A stretch of DNA of 36,073 nucleotides, taken from an uncultured Faecalibacterium sp. GTDB lineage: Bacteria > Bacillota > Clostridia > Oscillospirales > Ruminococcaceae. Made by a program: the position numbers and the translations under genes. The stretch spans positions 1-36,073 of the forward strand of contig CAKTCY010000016.1 of NCBI GenBank assembly GCA_934540955.1, written 5' to 3'. The notes under the pieces were generated by a model, which saw only the letters and a program-made list of their open reading frames with translations, made no database searches and was not told the origin of the DNA. This document shows, one piece after another, positions 25,954 to 34,856 of this stretch. Each line of letters opens with the position of its first letter. Positions within the stretch are counted from its first letter, which is position 1.

Positions 25954-27024
25954 TCAGCCCATGGACTGCTGCCGCGCAAAGTAGACGGTGTTGACAAGGC
26001 TCAGGTAGCTCATATCTCCGTCCAGATAAATTTTCAGGGCAAGGGTGTCCTCGTTTTCCAATGTGATGGCATAGCGGGCGCCATCCTCCCCGGCAAAGGT
26101 GGCGTACCACTCCTGATTGGACAGGAAGGGTACCTCCGGGGTGCCTTCGTGGTAGAACAGGTCGGCTTCCTCGATGTTCAACTCCGGATAAGGGGTGATG
26201 TAGCTGGCGGTGAAGGGCAGCTGGTCGCCCTCGGTGTCCGTGTCTGTGGGCAAAAAGCACAGCCTGTCGGCATCTGCCGGGTCGGTGTCAAAATAGCCTT
26301 CATCGGTGTCGCGGCTGGTCTCCAGCCAGTTGCCTTCCAGCGACCACGGGCTGGTGTCGGTTTCCCGGTCATCCCCCTCCGGGTAGATGGTAAAATCGCA
26401 CACGCCGTCTGCCTGCACCACATGGCCGTTCTCGCCGGAAAGGCCGGGACGCCAGACCAGCTCCTCACCGGTGCGGAGACGCAGCTCCACCTCGGCGTTG
26501 GGGATGATATCGCTGATGTTGCACAGCAGCAGGATGGGCTGGCCGTCCGTGCCAGAATAAAGCTGCTCACCGCGCAGGAGCGGGTCTGCCGCATCGTCTG
26601 TCAGGGCGGTCTCGTAGACGGACAGGGCAGCCTCCGAGTCCTGCGGGAAGATGCAGTACAACTCGCACCCGCCCTCTGGGGAGACTACCCGATGATCCTG
26701 CGGGATGTCATAGACGAAGCCCCACAGCTGGCGCAGCTCCGGCTGGCTGTCCAGCACCTTCTGCACATCGGTGGTCATCTCATAGGAGCCGCCCAGATAG
26801 AGGACACAGACCTGTTTTTCGGCCTCCCCGGCCAGAAAACGCATAGAGGTCACGTCCTCCGGCTCTGCATATTCCTGCGTTGCAGGGCTGGACGCCGCAG
26901 TGCTGTCTGTGCCAGGCACGGACTCCGGCGCAGAGACGGACGAGCTGCCGCCCTTGGAGGGCGCACAGCCCGCCAGCCCGATGGTCAGTGCCAGCAGAGC
27001 GGCCAGAAGCTTTTGCTTTTTCAT
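25954..27024 (-). CDS. Predicted lipoprotein of unknown function
   Basis: 356 aa. The N-terminus is a lipoprotein signal: two Lys, a hydrophobic stretch and the lipobox LAGC at about residues 17-20, then a Ser/Pro/Ala-rich tether. The rest is acidic, rich in Asp/Glu/Thr, with a beta-rich C-terminal half (SNQEWYATFAGEDGARYAITLENEDTL). I do not recognise a family. The protein would sit on the outer face of the membrane. It has its own AGGAG site (reverse strand) and is monocistronic, ending at the shared terminator. Its 5' end faces the metal cassette of the HMA gene, so the intergenic region may hold two divergent promoters. Confidence 0.8.
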   Translation of the reverse strand: MKKQKLLAALLALTIGLAGCAPSKGGSSSVSAPESVPGTDSTAASSPATQEYAEPEDVTSMRFLAGEAEKQVCVLYLGGSYEMTTDVQKVLDSQPELRQLWGFVYDIPQDHRVVSPEGGCELYCIFPQDSEAALSVYETALTDDAADPLLRGEQLYSGTDGQPILLLCNISDIIPNAEVELRLRTGEELVWRPGLSGENGHVVQADGVCDFTIYPEGDDRETDTSPWSLEGNWLETSRDTDEGYFDTDPADADRLCFLPTDTDTEGDQLPFTASYITPYPELNIEEADLFYHEGTPEVPFLSNQEWYATFAGEDGARYAITLENEDTLALKIYLDGDMSYLSLVNTVYFARQQSMG

Positions 27025-27277
27025 AGGTTCTCCTTTCCCGTGCCCTGCCGGGGCGCGAGCGCTTACGGAGTATCGTTTGGTTCGGGTCCGGACGGGGCTC
27101 CGGAATATCCGCTTTCAAAATACCATGGAATGTCCGGTTCGTCAATGCCTGTGCCACCAGACCAGCTGCTGAACCGGCTGCTTTGCCACAAACGGGTCTG
27201 CCCGAAAAAAAGCTCCCTGACCTTGCAGCGCAGCCCAGAGCTTTAAAATAGTATAGCCGGGAAAATACAAAAACACC

Positions 27278-27367
27278 TTGACAGCGGCAGCTGCAGGGCG
27301 TATTATCTTGGCAGAAGAGCCGCTGCAGGGCGGCTTTTCATAGAGATGAAAGTTAGCTTTTGCTAAC
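27278..27367 (+). promoter_or_regulatory. Promoter-hairpin-palindrome cassette, copy 2
   Basis: TTGACA (27278-27283), 17 bases, TATTAT (27301-27306), hairpin GCCGC/GCGGC (27319-27334) with four Ts, and GTTAG-N6-CTAAC (27352-27367). Same length and order as at 10789-10878. The hairpin is conserved although its bases differ: one closing pair changes from T-A to T-G and one extra G-C pair is gained, so the structure rather than the sequence seems to be kept. The HMA gene begins 37 bases downstream. Confidence 0.75.
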
Positions 27368-27404
27368 CGCTTTTTGATATACGAGCTTGAAAGAGGGTAC
27401 AAAA

Positions 27405-27662
27405 ATGTTCCAGACAACTGTAGAAGTAGGCGGTATGGCCTGTTCCATGTGCGAGGCGCACATCAACGATACGATCCGCGGTGCGTTCCCGGTGGAAAAG
27501 GTCTCGTCCTCCCACGCCAAGGGCAAAACGGTGATCCTTTCCAAGGAGCCGCTGGACGAAAATGCGCTCCGTGATGCCATTAAGGCGACCGGCTACCATG
27601 TGGGAGAGATCCACAGTGAGCCGTATGAAAAGAAAGGGCTGTTCTCGTTTTTGAAAAAGTGA
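27405..27662 (+). CDS. HMA-domain heavy-metal chaperone (copper-type)
   Basis: 85 aa from ATG 27405, with a GAGGG site; an in-frame upstream TTG is less likely. The small ferredoxin-like HMA fold is shown by the metal-binding loop GGMACSMC (GMxCxxC) near residues 9-16 and the pattern of the last helix (DAIKATGYHV). It would bind Cu(I) or another soft metal through the two Cys and pass it to a P-type ATPase, but no such ATPase lies in the window. A basic tail ending FSFLKK is extra to the domain. Preceded by cassette copy 2, so probably metal-regulated; followed by a terminator at 27695. Confidence 0.85.
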   Translation: MFQTTVEVGGMACSMCEAHINDTIRGAFPVEKVSSSHAKGKTVILSKEPLDENALRDAIKATGYHVGEIHSEPYEKKGLFSFLKK

Positions 27663-27694
27663 GCCGGCCACAAAAAGCAGATAGACGCAAAAAA

Positions 27695-27732
27695 GTCTGA
27701 ACCGCAGCATCCGCAGGCGGTTCAGACTTTTT
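27695..27732. terminator. Bidirectional terminator after the HMA gene
   Basis: An 11-bp perfect stem (27695-27705 with 27717-27727) with five Ts on the plus side and a run of As before it, which gives Ts on the minus side. Serves both the HMA gene and the converging lyase gene. Confidence 0.9.
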
Positions 27733-27763
27733 ATTTCAGGGGCTATGCGGCAGCCTTACCCGT

Positions 27764-30700
27764 TCAGAAGGGGAAGATGCTGACGATGCGGTTCCATGCA
27801 GTCTTGAGCGGGGAACCAGAGGAGACGCCGCTGGTGGTCAGCTGCACATCACTGAAGGTGACGTTGGCGTTGCGGGCAACGTAGAAGCCGACATAGATGT
27901 AATCAGAGTCCACAGCGGTCAGGGCGTAGTCGAAACCGGCAGAAGCGGTCTCGTTGTCGCCGTAGGTCAGGGTGAAGCCATCGGCAGTGCCCACGAGCTT
28001 CAGGTCTACGGTATCGCCTGCACCGTACTTCACGGTTGCGGCGGGGCCGTCGTACAGCGCACCGCTCTTGCGGCCGAAGCAGTTGATAGCGCCCTGATTC
28101 CGGGTGCCCACGGCCACATAATCGCCAATGGGGTCGGAGATGCTGGTATCAACGTACATCTCATCGCGCGCCATCAGGCCGAAGGAGACCTGATTGTTCT
28201 TGGCAAGCTTGTTCACGGTGGCCTTGGCGGTCAGGGTGAAGTTGGTGCCGGCGGGCAGCTGGACGTAGTACATCATCAGGCCGTCCACCGTGGATGCGAT
28301 CTTGCCGCGGTTGTTGGCAACGCCCAGCGTGATGCTCTGGCCATCGACAGCGGCGGTGAAATCGCCGCCGGAGATCTTGTCGTCACCGCCCACATTGCCG
28401 AAGACGGAGCCGTTCCATACCGTGCCGGTGGCATCGGTAAAGGCAGGCCACAGCTTGCTGGTCTGGGTGGGTGCGGCGTAGCTGGAGGGCACATAGTCCG
28501 GGTTTGCGGCATCGCCGTAGAACTGCTTGTAGGTGGGCTTTGCCTTGTTCCGGCTGTAAGCGCCCAGCGGGGTGTCGGCGGTAAGCTGGGCAATGAGCCA
28601 TGCGTTCAGCTTTGCACCGTAGCTGTTGGTGTGGGTCAGGTCAAGGCCGGTGGGGGAGAGCTTGCCGCGCTTGTCGGCCTTTGCACCGGTAAAGCTGTGG
28701 GTGTACTGTGCTTTTCTGCCCATGGAGATGTTTTCATTGATGGTGGCATTGGTCAGATCTACGCAGATGAGACCCAGCTCACTGCACATATTCCGGATGG
28801 CCTGTGCGTAATCGCCGCCCTCATAGACGGCATCACCGATGGTAACGGTCGTGGTCTTGTGGCCGGAGGCACCGTCATAGCTGGCCTTGGTGTTCGCCTC
28901 GGTCAGGCGGGCAATGGGGGTGCACACCACGGGAATAACGCCGCGCTCCAGTGCAGGCTGGATGTAGTTGACGTAAAGGCTGTTGGCGAAGGAGCCCTCG
29001 GTCTTGTAGTCGCCGTTGGGGTTGGTGTAGCGGGCAGGCTCGGTCTTTTCGTCGTTGTGGCCAAAGCCGATGAGCAGGAACTTGTCCCCGGCAGCATCGC
29101 CCAGTGCGGGCACAGTGTCGGAGCCCTTCAGCAGGGTGGTGTAGTTGGCCATGCCGGTAAAGTCCTTGCTGGACGCGCCGGAAACGGCCAGATTGTAGAC
29201 ATTGGCGTTGAAGTAGTTCTCAAGCTCCTCGCCGTAGCCCTCGCGGGGGAGGTAGTAGCTGTCGTTGAAGGGGGAGACGGTGGAATCGCCCACCACCCAG
29301 AAGGTGGCCTTGGCAGCCTCTGCCTGACCCCATACAGCGCCGCGCGCACCGGCATCGGTGGCGGCCAGACCCTCGGCGGTGAGCAGCAGCAGGCCGTGCA
29401 TATCAATGCTGCCGTCTGCGTTGCGGGTGGGAGCAACAGAGGTGTCCAGACTCTGGAACCAGCTCTCCTTTACGGTGACGGTATTGGTGGATTTATTGTG
29501 GCTGGTCTGGGTCTCGGCATCCCAGTAGAAGTTGTCCGGGCCGTAGACGGCGGTGCTGCTCTGGCTCTGGAGCGCCAGCTGCTCCTTGCCGTCCGTGCCC
29601 TTGCGGAAGGAAAGGATGCCGTCAGCGGCGTAGTCGGTCACGGCAGACTTGTTGCCGGTGTACAGTGCAACGTTGTAGCCCTCGTTGTTGTAGGAGGTGG
29701 AGTTGTATACCTTCACGTCCGGGCAGGAGTTGGAATCGATGCCCTTGGCGGCGTTGTCGTAGGAGATGGAGTTCAGCAGCTTGTGGTTGCCGGGCAGGTT
29801 GGTGCCGCCCATCTTGAAGCCGTTGCCGTTGCCTGCCTCGACGGTGGCAGCCACATTGCTGAAGCTCAGGTTGCCGTTTGCATCACAGGTAACGGTGGGG
29901 AACTGCAGCGGCTGCTTTTTGACCGGCTCTGCGGCCAGCATCAGGTAGCCGTTTTTGTAGGCCACGCAGTTCTGGATGGTAACAGCGCCGATGGAGCCGG
30001 TGGCAGCCTTGGCAAACAGATCCCAGCCGTCGTCGGCGTTGTAGGCGGCGATGCAGCCGTCAAATACGTTGCCCTCGCCGGTGGTCAGCTTGGCGGCAAA
30101 GCCGTCGGCATCCTCCATGGCGCGGTCAGCGTTGTTCATGGCGGTGCAGTTCTTGATGGTGTTGTAGCTGGGCCACAGGGCCTTGTTGTCCGTGGACAGG
30201 CCGGAGACCTGCAGGCCGGTATTGCCGTTGTTGTAGAAGTTCATCTGCTCCAGCACGCAATGGCTGCCGGCCAGCTGCATACCCTTGGCACCGTCCTTGG
30301 TGTTGGTGATGTTCAGATTGCTGATGCTCCAGTAGTTGCCCCAGACGCTGAAGCCGGTGCCCACGCCGCCAAAGTCCAGCGTGGCGTAGCTGCCGTCTGC
30401 GGTAGTCAGGGTGATGGGAGCCTCGGCGGTGCCGTCACGGCCGCGCTCTACCTTCAGCTCACCGGTCAGGGCGTAGGTGCCGCCTGCCAGCTGGATGGTC
30501 TGGCCTGCAGCGGCGTAGTTCAGCGCAGTCTGCAGGTCTACGGCGTCCGCAGCGCTGGTGCCGTTGTGGGCAGCGCTGCCGTCCGGGGTGACCACGATGA
30601 CACCGTTTGCGCCCAGTGCCCGCAGCGAGACCTTCTTTTCAATAGTGGCGGCCTTGTAGCTGCTCAGCTTCTCAAAGGCGCTGATGACGTAGTTCTTGTC

Positions 30701-31816
30701 CGGGGTGAACACCACCTTAAAGGTAGTGTCGCGGGTCACGGTGTAGCTCCGGGTCAAGGTCTCACCGGCCTTGACGGCAAGGTTCTTGTCCACAAGCTTG
30801 CCGTTGGCGTACACCTTGGCGGTGCCGTCTGCATTGGCCTTGAAGGCCAGCGCGTAGCTGCTGCCGGTGCAGGTGGAGGGGCTGGTGATCTGGTACACCG
30901 GGTCGATGTAGCTGGTGGGCTGCAAGGTCCACTCCGAAGCATTCCATGCACTGGTGGTGTAGGTGATGTTGGAGAAGGTCACATTCATGCCGCGGGCAGC
31001 TGCAAAGCCCAGATAAGCCTTGTTTGCCTCCTGCACGGTCATGGGGTCGTCCAGCTCAGCGTACTTAGAAACGCTGGCGGCGGTGCTGTCCTTTGCCGGG
31101 ATATACAGGGTGGAAGAGCCGATCACCGCGCCGGTGGTGCCGTCCGCATTGATAGCGTACTGGGTGGCAATGTAGCTGTTGCTGGTCTTGGCCAGACTCA
31201 CGCGGTAGGTGTCGCCCTGCTTGATGGTCTGGCCGCTGAAGGCGGCGCGGGTGGCCTTGACCTCGTTGGAGGCGGCGGTCTCGTTGGAGATGATGCCGGT
31301 GTAGCTGCGCACACCCACGGCATCCTTGATCTCTACGCCGTCCAGCGGGAGCTTGGTACCGGCGACCGAGATCTGGTTGGAGAAGTAGCTGCCGGAGCCG
31401 CTCAGGCTATCGCGCAGCATCAGCGCAAAGCCCTCCTGTCCGTCCGGGGCGGGGTTGACGTAGTCGATGGTCACATCGGCTTGCAGGTAAAAGTTTTCCT
31501 TGGTGGGGTCAATGGTGGTGTAGTAGAAGGAAAGGCCGTCAGCAGGGGAGTCGGCAACGAACTTGCCGCCCTTCTTGTTGATAGTGCCGTCCTCCTTCAC
31601 GGTGCAGGCGTTCAGGGTGACCTTGCTGTGGATGTCTGCACCCTCTGCAAGGGTGTTGACGTCTGCTGCTGCGGAGGTGCCGAAGGCCTTGAACTGCCAG
31701 CCGCTTGCAGAGGTGCTGTCCTCTGCAAATGCAGCCAGCGGTGTCATGCCCAGCAGCAGCGCACCTGCCAGCAGCCCGGCCACAGTGCGCCGGATGCTTT
31801 GCTTTGCTTTTCTCAT
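27764..31816 (-). CDS. Secreted PL9 pectate lyase / CE12 acetylesterase fusion
   Basis: 1350 aa, start ATG 31816 with AAGGAG, signal peptide of about 31 residues ending AFA. A beta-sandwich (about 40-290) and a small strand-rich domain come first. Residues 410-790 form a right-handed beta-helix of polysaccharide lyase family 9: calcium ligands in DADGF and NADDGWD (about 594-599) and the catalytic Lys in NGFKMGG (K668), with a 36-residue insertion between them. About 835-1075 is an SGNH esterase of the rhamnogalacturonan acetylesterase type (CE12): GDST (S845), GFGHND (H920) and a late DLTHTN. A second beta-sandwich (about 1100-1350) closes it. It would remove acetyl groups from and cut the uronate backbone of pectin outside the cell. 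No obvious cell-wall anchor. Promoter TTGTAA (31917-31912) and TAACTT (31894-31889). Confidence 0.9.
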   Translation of the reverse strand: MRKAKQSIRRTVAGLLAGALLLGMTPLAAFAEDSTSASGWQFKAFGTSAAADVNTLAEGADIHSKVTLNACTVKEDGTINKKGGKFVADSPADGLSFYYTTIDPTKENFYLQADVTIDYVNPAPDGQEGFALMLRDSLSGSGSYFSNQISVAGTKLPLDGVEIKDAVGVRSYTGIISNETAASNEVKATRAAFSGQTIKQGDTYRVSLAKTSNSYIATQYAINADGTTGAVIGSSTLYIPAKDSTAASVSKYAELDDPMTVQEANKAYLGFAAARGMNVTFSNITYTTSAWNASEWTLQPTSYIDPVYQITSPSTCTGSSYALAFKANADGTAKVYANGKLVDKNLAVKAGETLTRSYTVTRDTTFKVVFTPDKNYVISAFEKLSSYKAATIEKKVSLRALGANGVIVVTPDGSAAHNGTSAADAVDLQTALNYAAAGQTIQLAGGTYALTGELKVERGRDGTAEAPITLTTADGSYATLDFGGVGTGFSVWGNYWSISNLNITNTKDGAKGMQLAGSHCVLEQMNFYNNGNTGLQVSGLSTDNKALWPSYNTIKNCTAMNNADRAMEDADGFAAKLTTGEGNVFDGCIAAYNADDGWDLFAKAATGSIGAVTIQNCVAYKNGYLMLAAEPVKKQPLQFPTVTCDANGNLSFSNVAATVEAGNGNGFKMGGTNLPGNHKLLNSISYDNAAKGIDSNSCPDVKVYNSTSYNNEGYNVALYTGNKSAVTDYAADGILSFRKGTDGKEQLALQSQSSTAVYGPDNFYWDAETQTSHNKSTNTVTVKESWFQSLDTSVAPTRNADGSIDMHGLLLLTAEGLAATDAGARGAVWGQAEAAKATFWVVGDSTVSPFNDSYYLPREGYGEELENYFNANVYNLAVSGASSKDFTGMANYTTLLKGSDTVPALGDAAGDKFLLIGFGHNDEKTEPARYTNPNGDYKTEGSFANSLYVNYIQPALERGVIPVVCTPIARLTEANTKASYDGASGHKTTTVTIGDAVYEGGDYAQAIRNMCSELGLICVDLTNATINENISMGRKAQYTHSFTGAKADKRGKLSPTGLDLTHTNSYGAKLNAWLIAQLTADTPLGAYSRNKAKPTYKQFYGDAANPDYVPSSYAAPTQTSKLWPAFTDATGTVWNGSVFGNVGGDDKISGGDFTAAVDGQSITLGVANNRGKIASTVDGLMMYYVQLPAGTNFTLTAKATVNKLAKNNQVSFGLMARDEMYVDTSISDPIGDYVAVGTRNQGAINCFGRKSGALYDGPAATVKYGAGDTVDLKLVGTADGFTLTYGDNETASAGFDYALTAVDSDYIYVGFYVARNANVTFSDVQLTTSGVSSGSPLKTAWNRIVSIFPF

Positions 31817-31888
31817 GAGTATTCTCCTTTTTTCCTATGCGCCGCAGGACACGAGCGTTTCTGTGTCAGTGCGCACAATGTTGTATTC

Positions 31889-31917
31889 AAGTTAACATGG
31901 ATTTCACATTTTTACAA
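31889..31917 (-). promoter_or_regulatory. Promoter of the pectinase gene
   Basis: On the minus strand TTGTAA (31917-31912), a 17-base spacer and TAACTT (31894-31889), moderate agreement with a sigma-70 promoter, in an AT-rich region about 75 bases before the start codon. Confidence 0.5.
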
Positions 31918-32032
31918 GAAATATTTAGCAAAACAAAACAAATTTGGCGTTTAATATAAACTTTATAAGGGTTTATTGGGTAGAATGCTGAAAAAGAAAG
32001 GAGAAAACGCGCAAATTGCCTGACTCAACTTG

Positions 32033-32044
32033 TATACTAGTATA
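32033..32044. promoter_or_regulatory. Perfect 12-bp palindrome, possible operator
   Basis: TATACTAGTATA is perfectly palindromic and lies in the 610-base gap between the pectinase gene and the plus-strand peptidase gene. The sequence is of a kind bound by GntR-type regulators, but the match is only suggestive. The rest of 32045-32340 holds no supported gene. Confidence 0.4.
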
Positions 32045-32340
32045 TGAATTTTGGAAATTTTGAGACTTTTTGGCGGCCCCGACACGGCGAAAAATCGCGG
32101 GCTGGCGGCTGTATGGCGCAGAGGGAGAATTGTTTTGTGAAATGCCGGGATGAATATGCCGGCTTGCTGGGCGTTTTTCGCGCTCTGCGCGCCGGGCAAA
32201 AAAGAAATATCTTTTCACATTTGCGCAGTGGGTAGGACGAAACTTTGTCAAATGCGTGGAATATTGCGGAAAAATTTGTGAAAAGCAACCAACGGATATC
32301 CCCTAAACGTGTTGATATTGAGAAAATAGACGGAAGATTG

Positions 32341-32369
32341 TTTACAAAAGAATGACAGGCTGGTATACT
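32341..32369 (+). promoter_or_regulatory. Promoter of the secreted peptidase gene
   Basis: TTTACA (32341-32346), 17-base spacer, TATACT (32364-32369). Transcription would start near 32376, which argues against the ATG at 32388 as start codon. Confidence 0.7.
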
Positions 32370-32426
32370 TTGTAGCGGTAGATCCCTATGAGATCCGCAA
32401 AGAAACAAGAAAGGAAATACCGAACC

Positions 32427-33452
32427 GTGAATACCACCGCACCGCACGCCCTGAAAAAACGTTTGCTGACCCTGGCACTGAGCCTTGCTTTCCTGCTTAC
32501 CTGTCTGCCCGCCGCGCTGGCAGTGGATCTGAATGTGGACGCAGGCTTCTACTTCAAGCAGAGCCGGGGCGGCACCTGTACGCTGGCCTCCGCAGCCATG
32601 ATGCTGCGCCGCCGCGCCTACTTTGACGGGCTGACCGACTGGACGGACGTGACCGAGAACAGTGTGCGCTCCACAGCATGGGCCAACGGCCTTGCGCACA
32701 GCTTTACATATAAGGAGATGCAGGTGGGCTACGCCACCCTGCCCTCCGCCCTGCAAAGCAAAACGGCGGTGCTGATCTCCCTGCTGGAGCAGCACCCGGA
32801 GGGCATCGTCCTTTACGACCGTACCCAGCCCCATGCGGTGCTGCTGACCGACTACACCAACGGTACCTTTTATTGCTCCGACCCGGCGGGGAACATCGGC
32901 TACGGCCGCATCCCCATTACCAGCTCCAGTGTGTCCATTGCCAGATCCTCCTGCTACTGGTACGTTACCAAGGATCATAACAGCGTGGCGGCACAGGCTG
33001 ATGGTCTGCGGCTGGAGGGGGTGCGCTACCCGGTGAATCTTCGCACCGGCAGCGGCATGGCACTGACCGGTACGGCCAACAGCGCCAGCGGCACCACTCT
33101 GGCCAGTGTGCAGGTGGCCGTTCTGGATGCGGCAGACCAGACCGTGCAGAGCGCTGAGGCGCAGGTGAACGCCGCCGCCTTCTCGCTGAACACGCTGGAC
33201 AGCCAGATTCGTTTCGGGGAGCTGCCGGAGGGCAGCTACACCTACATGGTGCTGGTGACCGACTCTGCGGGCGAGAGCCTGTGCTTTGCTTCGGACTTCA
33301 CGGTGTCCGGCAGCGCAAGCAGTACCCAAACCTACTGGTCGCTCAAGGATGCCGAAGGTTCCAAGCTGCAGCAGACGGTCAAGCAGATGGAGACCACGGT
33401 AGAGACTGCCGCCGAGACCACCGTAAGCTGGTTTGCAAAGCTGTTTGGCTGA
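32427..33452 (+). CDS. Secreted C39-like cysteine peptidase with beta-sandwich domain
   Basis: 341 aa from GTG 32427, chosen because AAAGGAAA lies about eight bases upstream and the predicted transcript start leaves only a few bases before the alternative ATG 32388. A signal peptide (KKRLLTLALSLAFLLTCLPAALA) precedes the mature protein. The papain-like C39 fold is suggested by GGTCTLASAAMM (Cys51), QPHAVLLTDY (His136) and CSDPAG (Asp152), in the right order and spacing for the catalytic triad. A second, beta-rich domain (about residues 185-300) resembles an Ig-like binding module; a helical tail ends it. C39-type peptidases cut double-glycine leader peptides or act as extracellular hydrolases. 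No export or bacteriocin genes are near, so the target is unknown. Confidence 0.65.
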   Translation: MNTTAPHALKKRLLTLALSLAFLLTCLPAALAVDLNVDAGFYFKQSRGGTCTLASAAMMLRRRAYFDGLTDWTDVTENSVRSTAWANGLAHSFTYKEMQVGYATLPSALQSKTAVLISLLEQHPEGIVLYDRTQPHAVLLTDYTNGTFYCSDPAGNIGYGRIPITSSSVSIARSSCYWYVTKDHNSVAAQADGLRLEGVRYPVNLRTGSGMALTGTANSASGTTLASVQVAVLDAADQTVQSAEAQVNAAAFSLNTLDSQIRFGELPEGSYTYMVLVTDSAGESLCFASDFTVSGSASSTQTYWSLKDAEGSKLQQTVKQMETTVETAAETTVSWFAKLFG

Positions 33453-33469
33453 TAAAAAGATATAATTTG

Positions 33470-33504
33470 GGGCTGCTGCACAAGGCAATGTGCAGCAGCC
33501 CTGT
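33470..33504 (+). terminator. Terminator after the peptidase gene
   Basis: A 13-bp perfect stem (33470-33482 with 33489-33501), loop AGGCAA, followed by a short T-rich stretch. Confidence 0.75.
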
Positions 33505-33593
33505 TTGCATTACAGCAACATCTGCTTTTGAACTCCATAAAATCAGAAAGTTACTGTTGCAGATGCCGCTTTTTGTTACGACCCCTTTCCGTG

Positions 33594-33634
33594 AAAAAGT
33601 GGTTCAGAACCGCCCGCAGGCGGTTCTGAACCAC
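33594..33634 (-). terminator. Terminator after the SpoIID-like gene
   Basis: A 15-bp perfect stem (33599-33613 with 33620-33634). On the minus strand it is followed by five Ts, so it ends the minus-strand SpoIID-like transcript, 80 bases past its stop. Confidence 0.85.
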
Positions 33635-33712
33635 AAAATTAAAATATTTCTTCCGCTGAATATGGTCAGAGCAGCGCGGAGACCATTCAAAATCGTCTTT
33701 GTTCTGCCGCTG

Positions 33713-34729
33713 TTACCCCCGCAGTTCCGTGCCGGGGTAATAGTGCGCCAGAATGGCGCGGTAGTCTGCGCCCTGCTCTGCCAGTGCCTTTGCGCCCCAC
33801 TGGCTCATGCCTACGCCGTGTCCGTAACCTTTTGTGGTAAAGGAGAAGGTGCCACTCTGCCAGACCACCGTAAAGCAGGCGCTGCGCAGCCCCAGCGCCT
33901 TGCGCAGGGCGGTGCCCTGTACCGTCTGCCCGCAGACTGGCAGGTTGTCTACATAGCCGGAGGGGGTGAGCACCGGCGTGCCGAACCACTGCGCCTGCTG
34001 CGAAAGGTCGGCGGCGATGCCCAGTCGCTCCGCCAGCAGCTGTTGTAATTGGGCAGCAGAAAGGTTCAGGGTGTATTCGTAGTTGTCGGCGGCAGTGTCG
34101 GTGCTGCTGTCCACCGGTACAAGATAGGGCAGGGCAGTGCCCCAGACGTTCTCGCTGGCTTCGGTGCGGCCATTGGACATGGCAAAGTAGCTTGTCCCGG
34201 CGGGGGCGTCCCCGTAATACAATACCTGCGTCTGTACCGCGTCTACCAGCGCGGAAAGACGGGCGTAGTTGGCCGCGTAGGCGGTGCCCCAATAGCTGTG
34301 CAGCACTGCATCGGTCAGACAGCCCTGCCGCCGGGCGGGGTCTGCGGTGAACCATGCGCCGCTTTCCTCAGTGCTGTGATCCCGGCGGTAGAGGGCATAG
34401 CTGTGCGCCGCCACCGCCTGCGCCTTCAGCGCTTCATCCGGCCAGCTGACCGGCATCTCGGCGGCAACTGCTCCGATGAGATATTCCCGCAGCGGCAGTG
34501 TTACCGTCTGTCCGGTGCTCTGATCTGTAAAGCAGACGGTATCGGTCGCGTCAGCAGGGGAGGGGACTTCTTGCCCGCTGCTTCCTTCCGAAGCGGCAGA
34601 GGAAGCTTCTGCTGCGGACGGAGCAGCGCCCTGCGCAAGGGTCATGCGGGCAAGACGGTAGGCAGCACACGGCAGTGCGCAGCCCAGCACCAGCAAAACG
34701 GCGCACAGCAGCAAAAAGGAACGTTTCAT
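33713..34729 (-). CDS. SpoIID/LytB-family peptidoglycan hydrolase
   Basis: 338 aa from ATG 34729, with an excellent GGAGGAGG site; a longer start at 34753 would place that site inside the gene. An N-terminal hydrophobic segment (FLLLCAVLLVLGCALPCAA) and a Ser/Ala/Pro-rich tether are followed by the SpoIID domain: PLREYLIGAVAAEMP with the conserved catalytic Glu, ALKAQAVAAHSYAL, SNGRTEASENVWG, and the terminal GYGHGVGMSQWGA. In Bacillus, SpoIID is a lytic transglycosylase used in engulfment during sporulation; relatives such as LytB act in growing cells. The short tether and lone setting, with no spoIIQ, spoIIIAH or sigma gene nearby, do not fix which. Terminator at 33594-33634. Confidence 0.88.
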   Translation of the reverse strand: MKRSFLLLCAVLLVLGCALPCAAYRLARMTLAQGAAPSAAEASSAASEGSSGQEVPSPADATDTVCFTDQSTGQTVTLPLREYLIGAVAAEMPVSWPDEALKAQAVAAHSYALYRRDHSTEESGAWFTADPARRQGCLTDAVLHSYWGTAYAANYARLSALVDAVQTQVLYYGDAPAGTSYFAMSNGRTEASENVWGTALPYLVPVDSSTDTAADNYEYTLNLSAAQLQQLLAERLGIAADLSQQAQWFGTPVLTPSGYVDNLPVCGQTVQGTALRKALGLRSACFTVVWQSGTFSFTTKGYGHGVGMSQWGAKALAEQGADYRAILAHYYPGTELRG

Positions 34730-34856
34730 ACGAGACCTCCTCCCGGAACGCAAGCTTTGGGTACATCATACGCCCGGCGGCGTGCAAACCGGCGGGAAAT
34801 GCGCAGAGGAAAACCGGCATTTTTGCGCTTTGCGGTGAGAAGTGCGCACTTAGCGC

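Noticed and set aside
28631..31954. A 1107-codon plus-strand open frame antisense to the pectinase
   Set aside because: Antisense shadow; PL9 and CE12 motifs lie on the minus strand, which also has the ribosome site and signal peptide.
32044..32235. A 63-codon plus-strand open frame in the intergenic gap
   Set aside because: No ribosome site, no upstream promoter placed for it, and unremarkable composition.
27695..33634. Similar CCGC...GCGG hairpins at 27695-27727 and 33599-33634 as a repeat family
   Set aside because: Both have T-runs next to converging or ending genes and are ordinary intrinsic terminators; similarity is limited to the stem tips.
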